Made by a program: the position numbers and the translations under genes | Shown: piece after piece, positions 50,883 to 60,375 of the stretch | Position numbering within the stretch: position 1 is the first letter of the stretch | Layout of the letters: the number at the start of each line of letters is the position of its first letter | Notes under the pieces: model-generated | What the model was told of the DNA's origin: nothing | Seen by the model: only the letters and a program-made list of their open reading frames with translations | Databases searched by the model: none | Source of the DNA: Halonatronomonas sp964558325 | GTDB lineage: Bacteria > Bacillota > Halanaerobiia > Halanaerobiales > Halarsenatibacteraceae | Assembly (NCBI GenBank): GCA_964558325.1 | Contig: CAZLCX010000001.1 | Span: 1 to 64,000 of the forward strand | Direction of reading: 5' to 3' | DNA length: 64,000 bases

Positions 50883-51233
50883 ATGGCTGAAGAATCTCCA
50901 AAGATGAAGATGGTTGTTGCTATAGTCAATGATAGTGATGCTGCCAGTTTGCAGAGTAATTTAAATAAGGCCCGGTTTCAGACGACCAAACTTAGCAGCA
51001 GTGGAGGCTTTTTACGGGAAGGAAATACAACTTTTTTAATTGGGACTGAAGCTAAATATTTAGATGAATTAATAGAAATTTTAAAAGAAAATTGTGAGCA
51101 TCGAGATAAAACTGTTCCTTCAATGTCGCCAGTAGCCAATACTTTAGAAGATCATTATTCATTTCCAATGCATGTTGAAGTTGGCGGGGCAACAGTTTTT
51201 GTTGTTGATGTAGAAGAGTTTTATAAAATTTAG
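50883..51233 (+). CDS. darA: Cyclic di-AMP receptor DarA/PstA-like (YaaQ)
   Basis: A 116-residue PII-like trimeric protein that binds c-di-AMP. 'KMVVAIVNDSDAASLQSNLNKARFQTTKLSSSGGFLREGNTTFLIG' is the family signature, and the C-terminus 'VGGATVFVVDVEEFYKI' matches. The start lies one base after the tmk stop and 11 bases before holB, the order seen in Bacillus (tmk-yaaQ-holB). Downstream partners of the family are not well known. Confidence 0.93.
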   Translation: MAEESPKMKMVVAIVNDSDAASLQSNLNKARFQTTKLSSSGGFLREGNTTFLIGTEAKYLDELIEILKENCEHRDKTVPSMSPVANTLEDHYSFPMHVEVGGATVFVVDVEEFYKI

Positions 51234-51244
51234 AGGTGAAATCG

Positions 51245-52273
51245 ATGGCATTTGCCGATATACCAGACCAGGAGAAAGCGAAAAAATTAATTAAAAATCA
51301 GCTTAATAGTGAGCGTTTAAGTCATGCCTATCTTTTTTTAGGGCCTGAGGATGTCGGCCAGATTGAACTTGCTAAAACAATGGCCAAAACTTATTTCTGT
51401 GAGATTATGGATGAAGATAGTTGTGAAGAATGTACTCAATGCATTAAGGTCAGGCATTCCAATCATCCAGATTTTGATCTGCTGGAGGCTGAAGAAAATA
51501 AGGATCAGATTGGGATTGATCTTATCCGGGATTTGCAGAAAAGAATTGCATATCGCCCCTATGAAGCAAAACATCGGTTCTTTATAATCTCAGGTGCTGA
51601 TAAAATGACTGAGCAGGCTGCTAATTCCTTGTTAAAAACTTTAGAAGAGCCTCCTGATTATGCGACTCTGGTTTTAATAGCAGAAGATGAAAGTAAGGTT
51701 TTGCCAACGATTTTGTCCCGCTGTCAGCAAATTAGATTTGAATATTTATCAGATGAAATTTTAATAAGTTATTTTAAGCGGCAGGGTATAAAAGATGAAA
51801 ATATTAAATTAATGGTTAGGCTCGCTAAAGGAAGCTTAGTTCAGGCTAAAAATATTATTGATAATAAAGAAATATTTAAAAAAAGAACTCAAGTTTTTCA
51901 GTTTTTACTTGATTTAGCAGATAAATCAAGGGTTGAGGTATTTAGAGAAGTTGATAAGTGGAAAGAATGGTATGGGGAGGGGTTACCTCTTTTTGATTTG
52001 CTTATAGACTGGTATAGAGATATAATAGTAGTTGAAGATGTAAAAAATGGTCAAGTTAATAATGATGACTATTTAAGATCTATTGTATCTTTAAGGAATA
52101 AATATACCAGGTTAGAACTTATTAAGGAATTAGACCTTATTCGGGAAGTTTATGCCAGTATAAATGCAAATGTAAAAATTGAATTAGCACTCCAGTATTT
52201 ATTATTAAAGTTGCGAATTAAGAGGTGTAAATATGAAGAAAGTAGTAGGAGTAACATTTCGTCCGGCGGGTAA
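51245..52273 (+). CDS. holB: DNA polymerase III subunit delta prime
   Basis: Clamp-loader subunit. 'LSHAYLFLGPEDVGQIELAKTMAKTYFC' replaces the usual P-loop with a non-ATPase version, followed by a zinc module 'CEECTQCIKVRHSNHPDF' and 'SLLKTLEEPPDYATLVLIAE...LPTILSRCQQIRF'. The length of 342 residues is typical. The start is the ATG at 51245 after AGAGGTGA. Its end overlaps the ricT start by 41 bases. Confidence 0.93.
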   Translation: MAFADIPDQEKAKKLIKNQLNSERLSHAYLFLGPEDVGQIELAKTMAKTYFCEIMDEDSCEECTQCIKVRHSNHPDFDLLEAEENKDQIGIDLIRDLQKRIAYRPYEAKHRFFIISGADKMTEQAANSLLKTLEEPPDYATLVLIAEDESKVLPTILSRCQQIRFEYLSDEILISYFKRQGIKDENIKLMVRLAKGSLVQAKNIIDNKEIFKKRTQVFQFLLDLADKSRVEVFREVDKWKEWYGEGLPLFDLLIDWYRDIIVVEDVKNGQVNNDDYLRSIVSLRNKYTRLELIKELDLIREVYASINANVKIELALQYLLLKLRIKRCKYEESSRSNISSGG

Positions 52274-53042
52274 AGTATATTATTTTGATCCAAAGGATTT
52301 TGAATTAGAGAAAAATGATTATGTGATAGTTGAAACATCAAGAGGAATAGAATTTGGAATGGTTGTAGATAATCCTAAAAAAATAGATGAAGAGGAGATA
52401 GTTTCTCCATTGAAACCGGTTATTAGAGAGGCAACGATAGAAGATAAGGTTCAGTATGATAAAAATAAAGAATTAGAAAAAGAGGCCTTTAAAATATGTC
52501 TTGATAAGATTGATGACCACGGGCTGCCTATGAAATTAGTGGATGTTGAATATACTTTTGACCATAATAAAATAATTTTTTATTTTACCGCTGATGGCAG
52601 AGTCGATTTCAGAGAATTGGTTAAGGATTTAGCCAGAGTTTTTAAGACCAGGATTGAGTTGAGACAGATTGGAGTTAGGGATGAAGCCAAGCATTTAGGT
52701 GGTCTGGGACCATGCGGGATGCCTACCTGTTGTACAAGGTTTCTTAGAGAATTTAAACCTATTTCAATTAAGATGGCAAAAAAACAGGATCTTTCTTTAA
52801 ACCCATCTAAAATATCTGGGCTTTGTGGTCGGTTGATGTGCTGTCTCAGGTATGAATCAGACTCCTATCGGAGAATGAAAAAGGAGATGCCATCATATGG
52901 CGAAAAAGTTGAATTAGAAACTGGCACAAAGGGTAAAGTTGTTGATAGAAATTTAATTAAAAAGACAGTTAAAGTATCTATAGATGGGGAATCAATTGAA
53001 GTTGATGTTGACGACCTTGAAGATTATGGTCTAAGTGAATAG
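52233..53042 (+). CDS. ricT: PSP1 domain protein RicT (YaaT)
   Basis: A 269-residue PSP1-domain protein, in Bacillus part of the RicAFT (Y-complex) that carries [4Fe-4S] clusters and governs RNase Y processing. 'DYVIVETSRGIEFGMVV' and the Cys-rich part 'LGPCGMPTCCTRFLREFKPISIKMAKKQ...KISGLCGRLMCCLRYE' are characteristic. The start is the ATG inside the end of holB. Whether ricA and ricF exist cannot be judged here. Confidence 0.94.
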   Translation: MKKVVGVTFRPAGKVYYFDPKDFELEKNDYVIVETSRGIEFGMVVDNPKKIDEEEIVSPLKPVIREATIEDKVQYDKNKELEKEAFKICLDKIDDHGLPMKLVDVEYTFDHNKIIFYFTADGRVDFRELVKDLARVFKTRIELRQIGVRDEAKHLGGLGPCGMPTCCTRFLREFKPISIKMAKKQDLSLNPSKISGLCGRLMCCLRYESDSYRRMKKEMPSYGEKVELETGTKGKVVDRNLIKKTVKVSIDGESIEVDVDDLEDYGLSE

Positions 53043-53053
53043 GGGGTTATAGA

Positions 53054-53395
53054 ATGGATGAAGAAATTTTAAGTACCCTTGCTTATTTTCAGGAAGAAAT
53101 AGAGGAACTTTCTCAAAAATTTCAGAAATTAAAGGATATAACCTATAAATTATATAAAGAGAATGAAGAGCTGGAAAAAGAAAATAATGATTTAAAGAGA
53201 TTGCTCTTTGAACAAAATAACGGTGCTGAGGAAGAGGATATAACCCCTACCCAGAGAGCATATAGCAATCTGGCCCATTTATATCAGGAGAATTATCATA
53301 TCTGTCATTTAAGCTTTGGAGAAAAACGTCATGGGGATTGTTTATTCTGTCTCCAGCTATTGGAAAATCAAATGGAGGAGGGCAGGGCTATATGA
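53054..53395 (+). CDS. yabA: Replication initiation control protein YabA
   Basis: A 113-residue protein with an N-terminal coiled coil ('FQEEIEELSQKFQKLKDI', then a Glu/Lys-rich stretch) and a C-terminal zinc module ('YHICHLSFGEKRHGDCLFC'). This is the layout of YabA, which bridges DnaA and DnaN and limits initiation. GGGGG precedes the ATG. Its stop overlaps the rsmI start as ATGA. Confidence 0.9.
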   Translation: MDEEILSTLAYFQEEIEELSQKFQKLKDITYKLYKENEELEKENNDLKRLLFEQNNGAEEEDITPTQRAYSNLAHLYQENYHICHLSFGEKRHGDCLFCLQLLENQMEEGRAI

Positions 53396-54246
53396 AAGGA
53401 AGATTATATATCTGCCCGACCCCAATAGGAAATCTGGAGGATATAACTTATAGGACAATCAGGATTTTAAAAGAGGTTAATTTGATCGCCTGTGAGGATA
53501 CAAGAAGAACTGGCAGGCTGCTTAAACATTTTGAAATAGATAATGATTTAATCAGTTATCATGAGCATAATGAAAAGATGCGGACTGAAGAAATTATTCA
53601 TGAATTAAAAATGGGTCATGATATTGGATTAGTAAGTGATGCTGGAATGCCAGGGCTTTCAGACCCTGGCGAAATTTTAATTAAAGCAGTCATTAATGAG
53701 GGTTTTGAAGTGATTCCATTACCTGGGCCATCTGCAGCAGTGCCAGCATTAGTAGCTTCTGGTTTTGCCACTGATAGATTTGTTTTTGAAGGTTTCCTGC
53801 CAAGGAAAGGCCAGGTGCGCAAAGATAGGCTTGCCAGTATAAATTTAGATGAAAGAACAACAATTATATATGAATCACCTTATCGGATTAAAGATACAAT
53901 CAATGATTTAGCCGAAGTTATGGCTGAAAGAGAGATTGCAGTGATTAGAGAAATAAGTAAAATTCATGAAGAAAAGATTTATGGAACTGCTGCAGACCTC
54001 AAAAAAAAGCTGGCTGATAGGGAGCTAAAAGGGGAAATTGTAATTGTTATTTCTGGGAATGAATCATTAACAGAAGAAGATAAAATTACTGATTTGTCAA
54101 TTCTGGAACATCTTGAATTATTAATTGAAAATGGATATACTAAGAAAAAGGCAATTAAAGAGGTTTCAAAAATTAGAGAAATTCCAAAAAGCAAAGTTTA
54201 TAAAGAGGCTATAGCAATAGATGCAAGATCTAAGTATAGAGAATAA
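53392..54246 (+). CDS. rsmI: 16S rRNA 2'-O-ribose C1402 methyltransferase RsmI
   Basis: A 284-residue SAM-dependent methyltransferase of the tetrapyrrole-methylase fold. 'LYICPTPIGNLEDITYRTIRIL', 'ACEDTRRTGRLLKHF', 'SDAGMPGLSDPGE' and 'PLPGPSAAVPALVASG' identify it. The start is the ATG at 53392, which overlaps the yabA stop by four bases and follows GGAGGAGGG; a longer frame upstream lies inside yabA. Confidence 0.95.
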   Translation: MKGRLYICPTPIGNLEDITYRTIRILKEVNLIACEDTRRTGRLLKHFEIDNDLISYHEHNEKMRTEEIIHELKMGHDIGLVSDAGMPGLSDPGEILIKAVINEGFEVIPLPGPSAAVPALVASGFATDRFVFEGFLPRKGQVRKDRLASINLDERTTIIYESPYRIKDTINDLAEVMAEREIAVIREISKIHEEKIYGTAADLKKKLADRELKGEIVIVISGNESLTEEDKITDLSILEHLELLIENGYTKKKAIKEVSKIREIPKSKVYKEAIAIDARSKYRE

Positions 54247-54267
54247 ATTTAGAAGAGAGGGGAAATC

Positions 54268-56208
54268 ATGGCTGAGAAAACTTTTTATGTAACCACACCA
54301 ATTTATTATCCAAGTGATCGCTTACATATAGGACATGCATATACAACTGTTGCTGCAGATGCAATCTCTAGATATAAGGCTTTAAGAGGGTATGATACCA
54401 TGTTTTTGACAGGTTCTGATGAGCATGGCCAAAAAATTGAGAGAAAGGCAGATGAAGCCGGTAAAGAACCTCAAAACTATGTTGATGAGATTGTTGCTAC
54501 TTTTATAGATCTCTGGGATAGATTAGGAATTGGTTATGATCAATTCATTAGAACGACTGATAATAATCATGAAGAGGTTGTTCAGGAGATTTTTAAACAG
54601 CTTTATGAACAGGGAGATATTTATTTAGGTAAATATGAAGGCTGGTATTGTACTCCCTGCGAAACATTCTGGCTTGATAGACAGTTAGAAGGGGATGAAA
54701 AAGTTTGTCCAGATTGTAAAAGACCTCTAGAATGGGTTGAAGAAGAAAGTTATTTCTTTAAGATGAGTAAGTATGCTGATAGGTTACTTAATCATATTAA
54801 AGATAATCCTAAGTTTATCCAGCCTGAATCAAGAAGAAATGAAATGATTAGCTTTATTGAAAGCGGCCTTGAAGATTTAAGTGTTTCCAGAACAACTTTT
54901 GATTGGGGGATTGAGGTTCCTGTAGACACAGATCATGTTATTTATGTCTGGATTGATGCATTGAGTAATTATATCACAGCAATGGGCTATAATAGAGATC
55001 AGGCTAAATTTAATAAATACTGGCCTGCAGATATCCATATAGTTGGAAAAGATATTCTAAGATTTCACACTATTATCTGGCCAATTATCTTAATGGCTCT
55101 GGACTTACCACTGCCGGATCAGGTATTTGGACATGGTTGGTTGCTAAGTGATACTGGTAAAATGTCGAAGTCCCGGGGGAATGTTGTTGATCCAATTGAG
55201 TTAATTAATGATTTTGGTAGAGATGCTATCAGATATTATTTATTAAGAGAAGTTTCTTTTGGAACAGATGGAATTTATTCAACTGAGGCTTTAATTCAAA
55301 GGATTAATTCAGACCTGGCCAATGATTTAGGAAACTTACTACACAGATCTTTATCTATGGTTGAAAAATATTTTTCAAACAAAATACCTGAGCCTGTTGG
55401 AGAAACTGAATATGATAGTAGCTTAAAAGAACTGGCTGCTACCACTGTGGCTAAGGCTGCTGAAGAATTAGAGGAACTTAGATATACCAGAGCTTTAGAA
55501 GAAATCTGGCAGTTTGTTAGACGGACTAATAAATATATTGATCAGACTGAGCCCTGGGTTTTGGCCAGAAAAGAAAAAAATCGTGACAAGCTAGGAACGG
55601 TTCTTTATAATTTATTAGAATCTCTAAGAATAATAGGGATTTTATTGAAGCCATTTTTAGTTGATACACCTGAAGAGATAGGCAAACAACTTGGTATTCA
55701 GCTAGAAATTAAAAAGGCTAACTGGGATGACTTATCCTGGGGAAAACTTCCAGTAGGAAGAACTATTGTAAAGGGAGATCCTATTTTCCCAAGAATAGAT
55801 CTTGAAGAATATTATGATAAAAAAGAAGAGTTAGTTGATGGAGAAGGAAATCAGGAGGAAGAGAAAGTGAAAGAGGAAGGGCTTATAAGCTTTGATGATT
55901 TTCAGGAGATTGATTTAAGAATCGCAACTATAGTTGAAGCTGAAAGAATAGAAGATAGTAATAAATTATTGAAATTACAGATTGATTTAGGTGATGAGAA
56001 AAGACAGATAGTAGCCGGGATAGCTAATTATTATCAACCAGAAGATTTAATTAATAAACAGATTATGGTAGTTGTTAATCTTGAGCCTGCCAAGATATTT
56101 GGAGTTGAATCTCAGGGTATGTTATTAGCGGCTAGAGATGAAAAGAACTCAGAATTAACAATAATTAGTCCTGCTAAGCCCATTTATCCAGGCAGCCCTG
56201 TTAGTTAA
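54268..56208 (+). CDS. metG: Methionyl-tRNA synthetase with C-terminal tRNA-binding domain
   Basis: A 646-residue class I synthetase. 'YYPSDRLHIGHAYTTV' (HIGH motif), one CxxC pair each in 'YCTPCETFW' and 'VCPDCKRP', 'KMSKSRGNVVDP' (KMSKS motif), and a C-terminal Trbp111-like OB domain from about residue 545 ('FDDFQEIDLRIATIVEAE'). GAGAGGGG precedes the ATG. It closes the tmk block. No T-box leader is present because it directly follows rsmI. Confidence 0.97.
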   Translation: MAEKTFYVTTPIYYPSDRLHIGHAYTTVAADAISRYKALRGYDTMFLTGSDEHGQKIERKADEAGKEPQNYVDEIVATFIDLWDRLGIGYDQFIRTTDNNHEEVVQEIFKQLYEQGDIYLGKYEGWYCTPCETFWLDRQLEGDEKVCPDCKRPLEWVEEESYFFKMSKYADRLLNHIKDNPKFIQPESRRNEMISFIESGLEDLSVSRTTFDWGIEVPVDTDHVIYVWIDALSNYITAMGYNRDQAKFNKYWPADIHIVGKDILRFHTIIWPIILMALDLPLPDQVFGHGWLLSDTGKMSKSRGNVVDPIELINDFGRDAIRYYLLREVSFGTDGIYSTEALIQRINSDLANDLGNLLHRSLSMVEKYFSNKIPEPVGETEYDSSLKELAATTVAKAAEELEELRYTRALEEIWQFVRRTNKYIDQTEPWVLARKEKNRDKLGTVLYNLLESLRIIGILLKPFLVDTPEEIGKQLGIQLEIKKANWDDLSWGKLPVGRTIVKGDPIFPRIDLEEYYDKKEELVDGEGNQEEEKVKEEGLISFDDFQEIDLRIATIVEAERIEDSNKLLKLQIDLGDEKRQIVAGIANYYQPEDLINKQIMVVVNLEPAKIFGVESQGMLLAARDEKNSELTIISPAKPIYPGSPVS

Positions 56209-56239
56209 TTAATAAAATAATGGCTTTAAATCATTACAT

Positions 56240-56286
56240 TTGTGAATTTATCGATTTAGGCCTTGTTTTTTTCCATAACTTGTGAA
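56240..56286 (+). promoter_or_regulatory. Two TTGTGAA half-sites upstream of rex
   Basis: TTGTGAA occurs at 56240-56246 and again at 56280-56286, matching the left half of the known Rex operator. Neither has a good right half. They may mark Rex autoregulation. Confidence 0.35.
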
Positions 56287-56325
56287 ATAATAATCTATAT
56301 AAATACATTTTAAGGAGTGAGTAGA

Positions 56326-56988
56326 ATGAAAGATAGAGAATCAATTCCAAAAGCAACGATTGAAAGATTACCATTATATTACAGATGCCTCGATAAACTA
56401 GCTAATTTTGAGGATGTCGATGTTGTTTCTTCAAAGGATTTAGGGGGAAGGTTAGGAATTCCTCCAACTCAGGTTAGAAAAGATTTATCTTATTATGGAG
56501 AATTCGGTAGAAGGGGAGTAGGTTATGACGTTTTTGATTTAAAGAGGTCTGTAGGTAAAATATTAGGGGTAGATGAAGTCTGGACAGCAGTCTTAATTGG
56601 CGCTGGAAATCTAGGTAGAGCTCTGGTTGATTATAAAGGATTTGAAAAAATGGGATTAAAATTGGTTGGACTTATGGATGCTGATTCATCAAAAATCGGT
56701 AATAAAATTGGAGGCATTGAAGTTCAGAATACAAAGAAATTGAATGAGGTTGTAGAAAAGAATAATGTTAAATTAGGAATTATTACTGTACCTACTGATT
56801 CAGCTCAAGAAGTTGCTGATGATATGGTGGAGGCGGGAATAAAAGCTATTTGGAATTTTGCTCCTGTCCGTCTTCATGTTCCAGAGGATGTTACTGTAAG
56901 AAATGAAGATCTTGCTATAGGTCTTGTTAGTTTAATTTATCATTTAAGCTGGAAAAAAAGGGATGAAGAAGAGAGTCAAAATAAATAA
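56326..56988 (+). CDS. rex: Redox-sensing transcriptional repressor Rex
   Basis: NADH/NAD-responsive repressor of fermentation genes. The N-terminal winged helix 'TIERLPLYYRCLDKLA...GIPPTQVRKDLSYYGEFGRRGVGYDV' and Rossmann motif 'LIGAGNLGRAL' are diagnostic. The 220-residue length fits. The start is the ATG at 56326 after AAGGAG; a GTG nine bases earlier overlaps the site. A strong hairpin follows. Confidence 0.97.
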   Translation: MKDRESIPKATIERLPLYYRCLDKLANFEDVDVVSSKDLGGRLGIPPTQVRKDLSYYGEFGRRGVGYDVFDLKRSVGKILGVDEVWTAVLIGAGNLGRALVDYKGFEKMGLKLVGLMDADSSKIGNKIGGIEVQNTKKLNEVVEKNNVKLGIITVPTDSAQEVADDMVEAGIKAIWNFAPVRLHVPEDVTVRNEDLAIGLVSLIYHLSWKKRDEEESQNK

Positions 56989-56993
56989 TAATT

Positions 56994-57024
56994 AAATTGC
57001 CAGCCTGTATCAGGCTGGCAATTT
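56994..57024. terminator. Bidirectional terminator between rex and cheR
   Basis: A perfect 14-bp stem (56994-57007 with 57011-57024) with a 3-base loop, between convergent genes. Confidence 0.8.
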
Positions 57025-57029
57025 AAAAC

Positions 57030-57815
57030 TTAAGCTTTTTTTTGATAAAATGAAAGATTTATTTTGTCAAGATTAAATTTATCTGGATTAAAGATAAATT
57101 CTGTATTTCCCAAAAAAAGATAACCTTTATTTTTTAAGTTTTTTGCAAATTTATCTGTTAAAATTTCCTTTTGTTCTTTAGTTAAATAGATAAAAAAATT
57201 ACGGCTTAAAATTAAATCCCATCCAGATGAATAACTATCATTAATTAGATCTTTCTTTTCAAATTTGACTTTTCTTTTAATTTCTTTAGATAATTGAAAA
57301 AGATCTTTTTCACCAGGAACAGGACTAAAGTATTTATCCATCAACTTATCTGGTAAACTTTTAAGTGAATTAGAACTATAGTGAGCTTTCTTTGCGGTCT
57401 GTAAAATTTCTTTATCCAGATCACTTGCCAGAATCTCAAAATCACTATCAGATAAACCTAATTCAGTTAAAATAATTGCGATTGAATATGGTTCAGATCC
57501 ATTAGAACAGGGAGCACTCCAGATTTTTATTCTGTTATTATTTTTCTTGATTATATCGGGTAAGACCTGTTCTTTAAGATAATCAAAGCTTTTAGGATTT
57601 CTAAAAAATTCAGATGTATTAATAGTAAAATGATTTAAGTAAGCATCTCTAAAAGAGTTATCTTTTTTAAGTTTATTAATGCATTCTTGATAATCATCAA
57701 CATTATGTCTCCGCATTAAACTATCAGTTCTTCGCTGAACCCTCTTTAATTTATATCCATCAAAATTAATATTTAGTAAGTCAGCTGCTTCATTTTTAAA
57801 ACTTTCAAAATCCAA
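57030..57815 (-). CDS. cheR: Chemotaxis protein methyltransferase CheR
   Basis: SAM-dependent methyltransferase that modifies Glu residues of chemoreceptors. N-terminal 'YKLKRVQRRTDSLMRRHNVDDYQ' and 'NHFTINTSEFFRNPKSFDYL' are CheR hallmarks. The SAM motif is 'WSAPCSNGSEPYSIA', a variant of the usual GCSTGEEPYS, and 'ILSRNFFIYLT' replaces the common RNVLIYF. At 261 residues it is complete. It follows cheB by two bases on the minus strand; the other che genes are outside the window. Confidence 0.94.
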   Translation of the reverse strand: MDFESFKNEAADLLNINFDGYKLKRVQRRTDSLMRRHNVDDYQECINKLKKDNSFRDAYLNHFTINTSEFFRNPKSFDYLKEQVLPDIIKKNNNRIKIWSAPCSNGSEPYSIAIILTELGLSDSDFEILASDLDKEILQTAKKAHYSSNSLKSLPDKLMDKYFSPVPGEKDLFQLSKEIKRKVKFEKKDLINDSYSSGWDLILSRNFFIYLTKEQKEILTDKFAKNLKNKGYLFLGNTEFIFNPDKFNLDKINLSFYQKKA

Positions 57816-57817
57816 AA

Positions 57818-58870
57818 TTAATTCATCTCCTTATCGATTAAATTTATAATATATTCTGGTATTTCGTAACGGGGCAATATTTCATCATATGCACCTGCTT
57901 TTATTGTAGTTCCCGGCATTCCATAAACAAGAGCAGTACTTTTGGCTTCTACAATGCCATAACCACCATTATCTTTTATTGCAATCATGCCTTCACCACC
58001 ATCATGGCCCATTCCAGTTAAAATAACCCCAATTGTTCTTTCTTTATAATTTTTTGCAAGAGATTTTAACATATAATCAGCACAGGGTCTAACTCCCCAA
58101 TTTTTTGGTTTTTGGTTTAGTTCAACTTTTCCTTCAGAGTTAATAATAAGATGATAATCACCAGGGGCAATAAGAACTATTCCTGGCTTTATTCTATCAC
58201 CCTGGCTGGCTTCTTTTATCTGTAAGTTAGATTGTTGATTAAGTCTGTTTGATAGTGAAGTTGTAAAGCCTGCAGGCATATGTTGAACAACGACTAATGC
58301 TCCAGGAAAATCTGCTGGGAAGAGAGTTAGAACATCTTTTAAAGCTTTTGGACCACCAGAGGAAGCTCCAATAGCTACAATCGGAAAATTTTTTTCTGTA
58401 TAATTTTTATTTCTTATTTTGTTTTTTATTGTTTTCTTGATTCTAAAGGCACCTGAAACAGATTTATTTTGATTATTTTCGGCATTAATTGAAACTTTTA
58501 TTTTCTCTTGAAGCTCATCTATGATATCATCTATATTAAGGGATATAGAACCGGATGGTTTTGGAATAAAATCAAAGGCACCTATTTCTAGTGCTTTCAT
58601 AACTGTATCCCGATTATCAAGAGCACTTACCATAATTACTGGAATTTCAGGATAAGTCTTGTTTATTTCTTTTAATGTGGTTAAGCCATCTTTTACTGGC
58701 ATCTCAATATCCAGTGTTATAACATCAGGCTTAATATCTTTTAATTTCTTTAAAGCATCTTTACCATTTCGGGCAGTTTCAATTACATTTAGGTTAGCAT
58801 CTTTTTCTATAGATTCTTTAAAAAGTTTTCTCATGAAAGCTGAATCGTCTACAACCATTACTTTTATCAT
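57818..58870 (-). CDS. cheB: Protein-glutamate methylesterase/response regulator CheB
   Basis: A receiver domain (residues 1-120; 'VMVVDDSAFMRKLF', phospho-Asp in 'ITLDIEMPVKDG') is joined by a linker to the methylesterase domain with triad residues in 'IGASSGGPKAL' (Ser), 'VVQHMPAGFT' (His) and 'TGMGHDGGEGM' (Asp). The length of 350 residues is typical. The start is the ATG at 58870, after AAGGAGGA; a longer frame upstream lacks support. It pairs with cheR for receptor adaptation. Confidence 0.96.
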   Translation of the reverse strand: MIKVMVVDDSAFMRKLFKESIEKDANLNVIETARNGKDALKKLKDIKPDVITLDIEMPVKDGLTTLKEINKTYPEIPVIMVSALDNRDTVMKALEIGAFDFIPKPSGSISLNIDDIIDELQEKIKVSINAENNQNKSVSGAFRIKKTIKNKIRNKNYTEKNFPIVAIGASSGGPKALKDVLTLFPADFPGALVVVQHMPAGFTTSLSNRLNQQSNLQIKEASQGDRIKPGIVLIAPGDYHLIINSEGKVELNQKPKNWGVRPCADYMLKSLAKNYKERTIGVILTGMGHDGGEGMIAIKDNGGYGIVEAKSTALVYGMPGTTIKAGAYDEILPRYEIPEYIINLIDKEMN

Positions 58871-58961
58871 ATAATTCCTCCTGACTAAAATATAATTAGT
58901 CTTATATTTATTTATTCTTTTTAAAACCTTAAAATCCTGCAATTATTATGAGGTGATTAAT

Positions 58962-59801
58962 TTGGCAATGAAAATGGCAGTACTGGCCAGTGGAAGTTCT
59001 GGCAATTCTATTTACTTATCAACTAAGAATACAGCAATCTTAATTGATGCTGGTTTATCTGGTAAAGAGCTAGAAAGAAGAATGGAGAGTATTGATCTTA
59101 ACCCAGGAGATATTTCGGCAATCCTGATTACTCATGAACATGGAGATCATATTAAAGGTGCCGGGGTGTTGTCTAGAAGATATGATATTCCTATATATGC
59201 AACTTCTGGTACCTGGAAAGCAGCCAGAAAAAAATTAGGTAAAATTGATGAAAATTTTGAAAGGGTAATAAAAACTCAATGGCAATTAGGAGATTTTGAG
59301 ATTAAAAGCTTTCCTATACCACATGATGCTGCTGACCCTGTTGGTTACGTAATAAATGATGGTGAAGTCAATTTTGGTCTGGCAACTGATATTGGTTGTA
59401 TTACTAATGAGCTTTATGATTATCTTAGAAATTTAGATTGTATTTTATTAGAGGCAAATCATGATATTGACTTATTAAGAGAAGGTTCATATCCAGGTAT
59501 GTTAAAAAGAAGAATTCGGGGAGATGAAGGACATTTATCAAATGATGAAACTGCAGAGTTATTACCTGAGTTGTTAAAGTCAAATAAAAAGTCTACATGT
59601 CCAGTAGTTTTGCTTTCACACTTGAGTGCAGAAAATAATAGACCTGAGTTGGCTTACTTAACAGTAAAGAATTCAGTCTGTGCAGCAGGCTATAAACTGG
59701 GAAAAGATTTAATTTTAAAATGTGCACCAAGAGACGAAGCCAGTGAAATTTTTAATATTGAAGCTGGTGAAATAATTAAGGAAGTGACTGATTCAGCATG
59801 A
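58962..59801 (+). CDS. MBL-fold metallohydrolase, YycJ/WalJ-like
   Basis: A 279-residue beta-lactamase-fold hydrolase: 'VLASGSSGNSIYLST', the metal motif 'ITHEHGDHIKG', 'FGLATDIG' and 'LLEANHD'. This matches YycJ (WalJ), a putative 5' exonuclease encoded with rlmH in Firmicutes, as here. Start choice is between the TTG at 58962 (five bases after GAGGTGA) and the ATG at 58968. It overlaps rlmH by four bases. Confidence 0.88.
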   Translation: MAMKMAVLASGSSGNSIYLSTKNTAILIDAGLSGKELERRMESIDLNPGDISAILITHEHGDHIKGAGVLSRRYDIPIYATSGTWKAARKKLGKIDENFERVIKTQWQLGDFEIKSFPIPHDAADPVGYVINDGEVNFGLATDIGCITNELYDYLRNLDCILLEANHDIDLLREGSYPGMLKRRIRGDEGHLSNDETAELLPELLKSNKKSTCPVVLLSHLSAENNRPELAYLTVKNSVCAAGYKLGKDLILKCAPRDEASEIFNIEAGEIIKEVTDSA

Positions 59802-60277
59802 TGACAATTAATATTATTGCTGTGGGTAAAATTAAGGAGGATTATATTAATAGAGGGATTTCTGAATTCAGTAAAAGATTATCAAAATACTGTAATTTAA
59901 ATATAGTTGAAGTTGATCATGAAAATATCCCTAAAAATTTGACTGGTCAGGCTGAGATGGTAAAAAATAAAGAAGGTAAGAGAATACTTGCTAGAATTCC
60001 TGATAATTCATATAAAATAGCTTTAGATGTTAAAGGTAAACCAATGACATCAAAAGGGCTGGCAAGCTCAATTCAAAATCTTCAGGTTCAGGGATGGAGT
60101 AATATAACATTTATTATAGGTGGGTCACTTGGCCTTTCAAAGAAAGTACTTGATTCAGCTGATTATCATCTTTCTTTATCACACATGACTTTTACTCATC
60201 AGATGATTAGATTAATTTTATTGGAACAAATTTATCGAGCCTTTAAAATCATTTCTGGAGAACCTTATCATAAATAG
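59798..60277 (+). CDS. rlmH: 23S rRNA pseudouridine-1915 N3-methyltransferase RlmH
   Basis: A 159-residue SPOUT methyltransferase. 'INIIAVGKIKEDYINRGISEFSKRLSKY', 'ALDVKGKPMTSKGLA', 'FIIGGSLGLSKKVL' and 'LSHMTFTHQMIRLILLEQIYRAFKI' are diagnostic. The ATG at 59798 overlaps the stop of the YycJ-like gene; a second ATG at 59801 is also possible. Confidence 0.97.
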   Translation: MMTINIIAVGKIKEDYINRGISEFSKRLSKYCNLNIVEVDHENIPKNLTGQAEMVKNKEGKRILARIPDNSYKIALDVKGKPMTSKGLASSIQNLQVQGWSNITFIIGGSLGLSKKVLDSADYHLSLSHMTFTHQMIRLILLEQIYRAFKIISGEPYHK

Positions 60278-60375
60278 GATGTGCATTATTAACAGATGTC
60301 TTAAATTTAATTAAATATAATATTAGTGATGTGTAAAATGCAAATAATTTTAATTTGAAAAGGGAGAGATAATTT

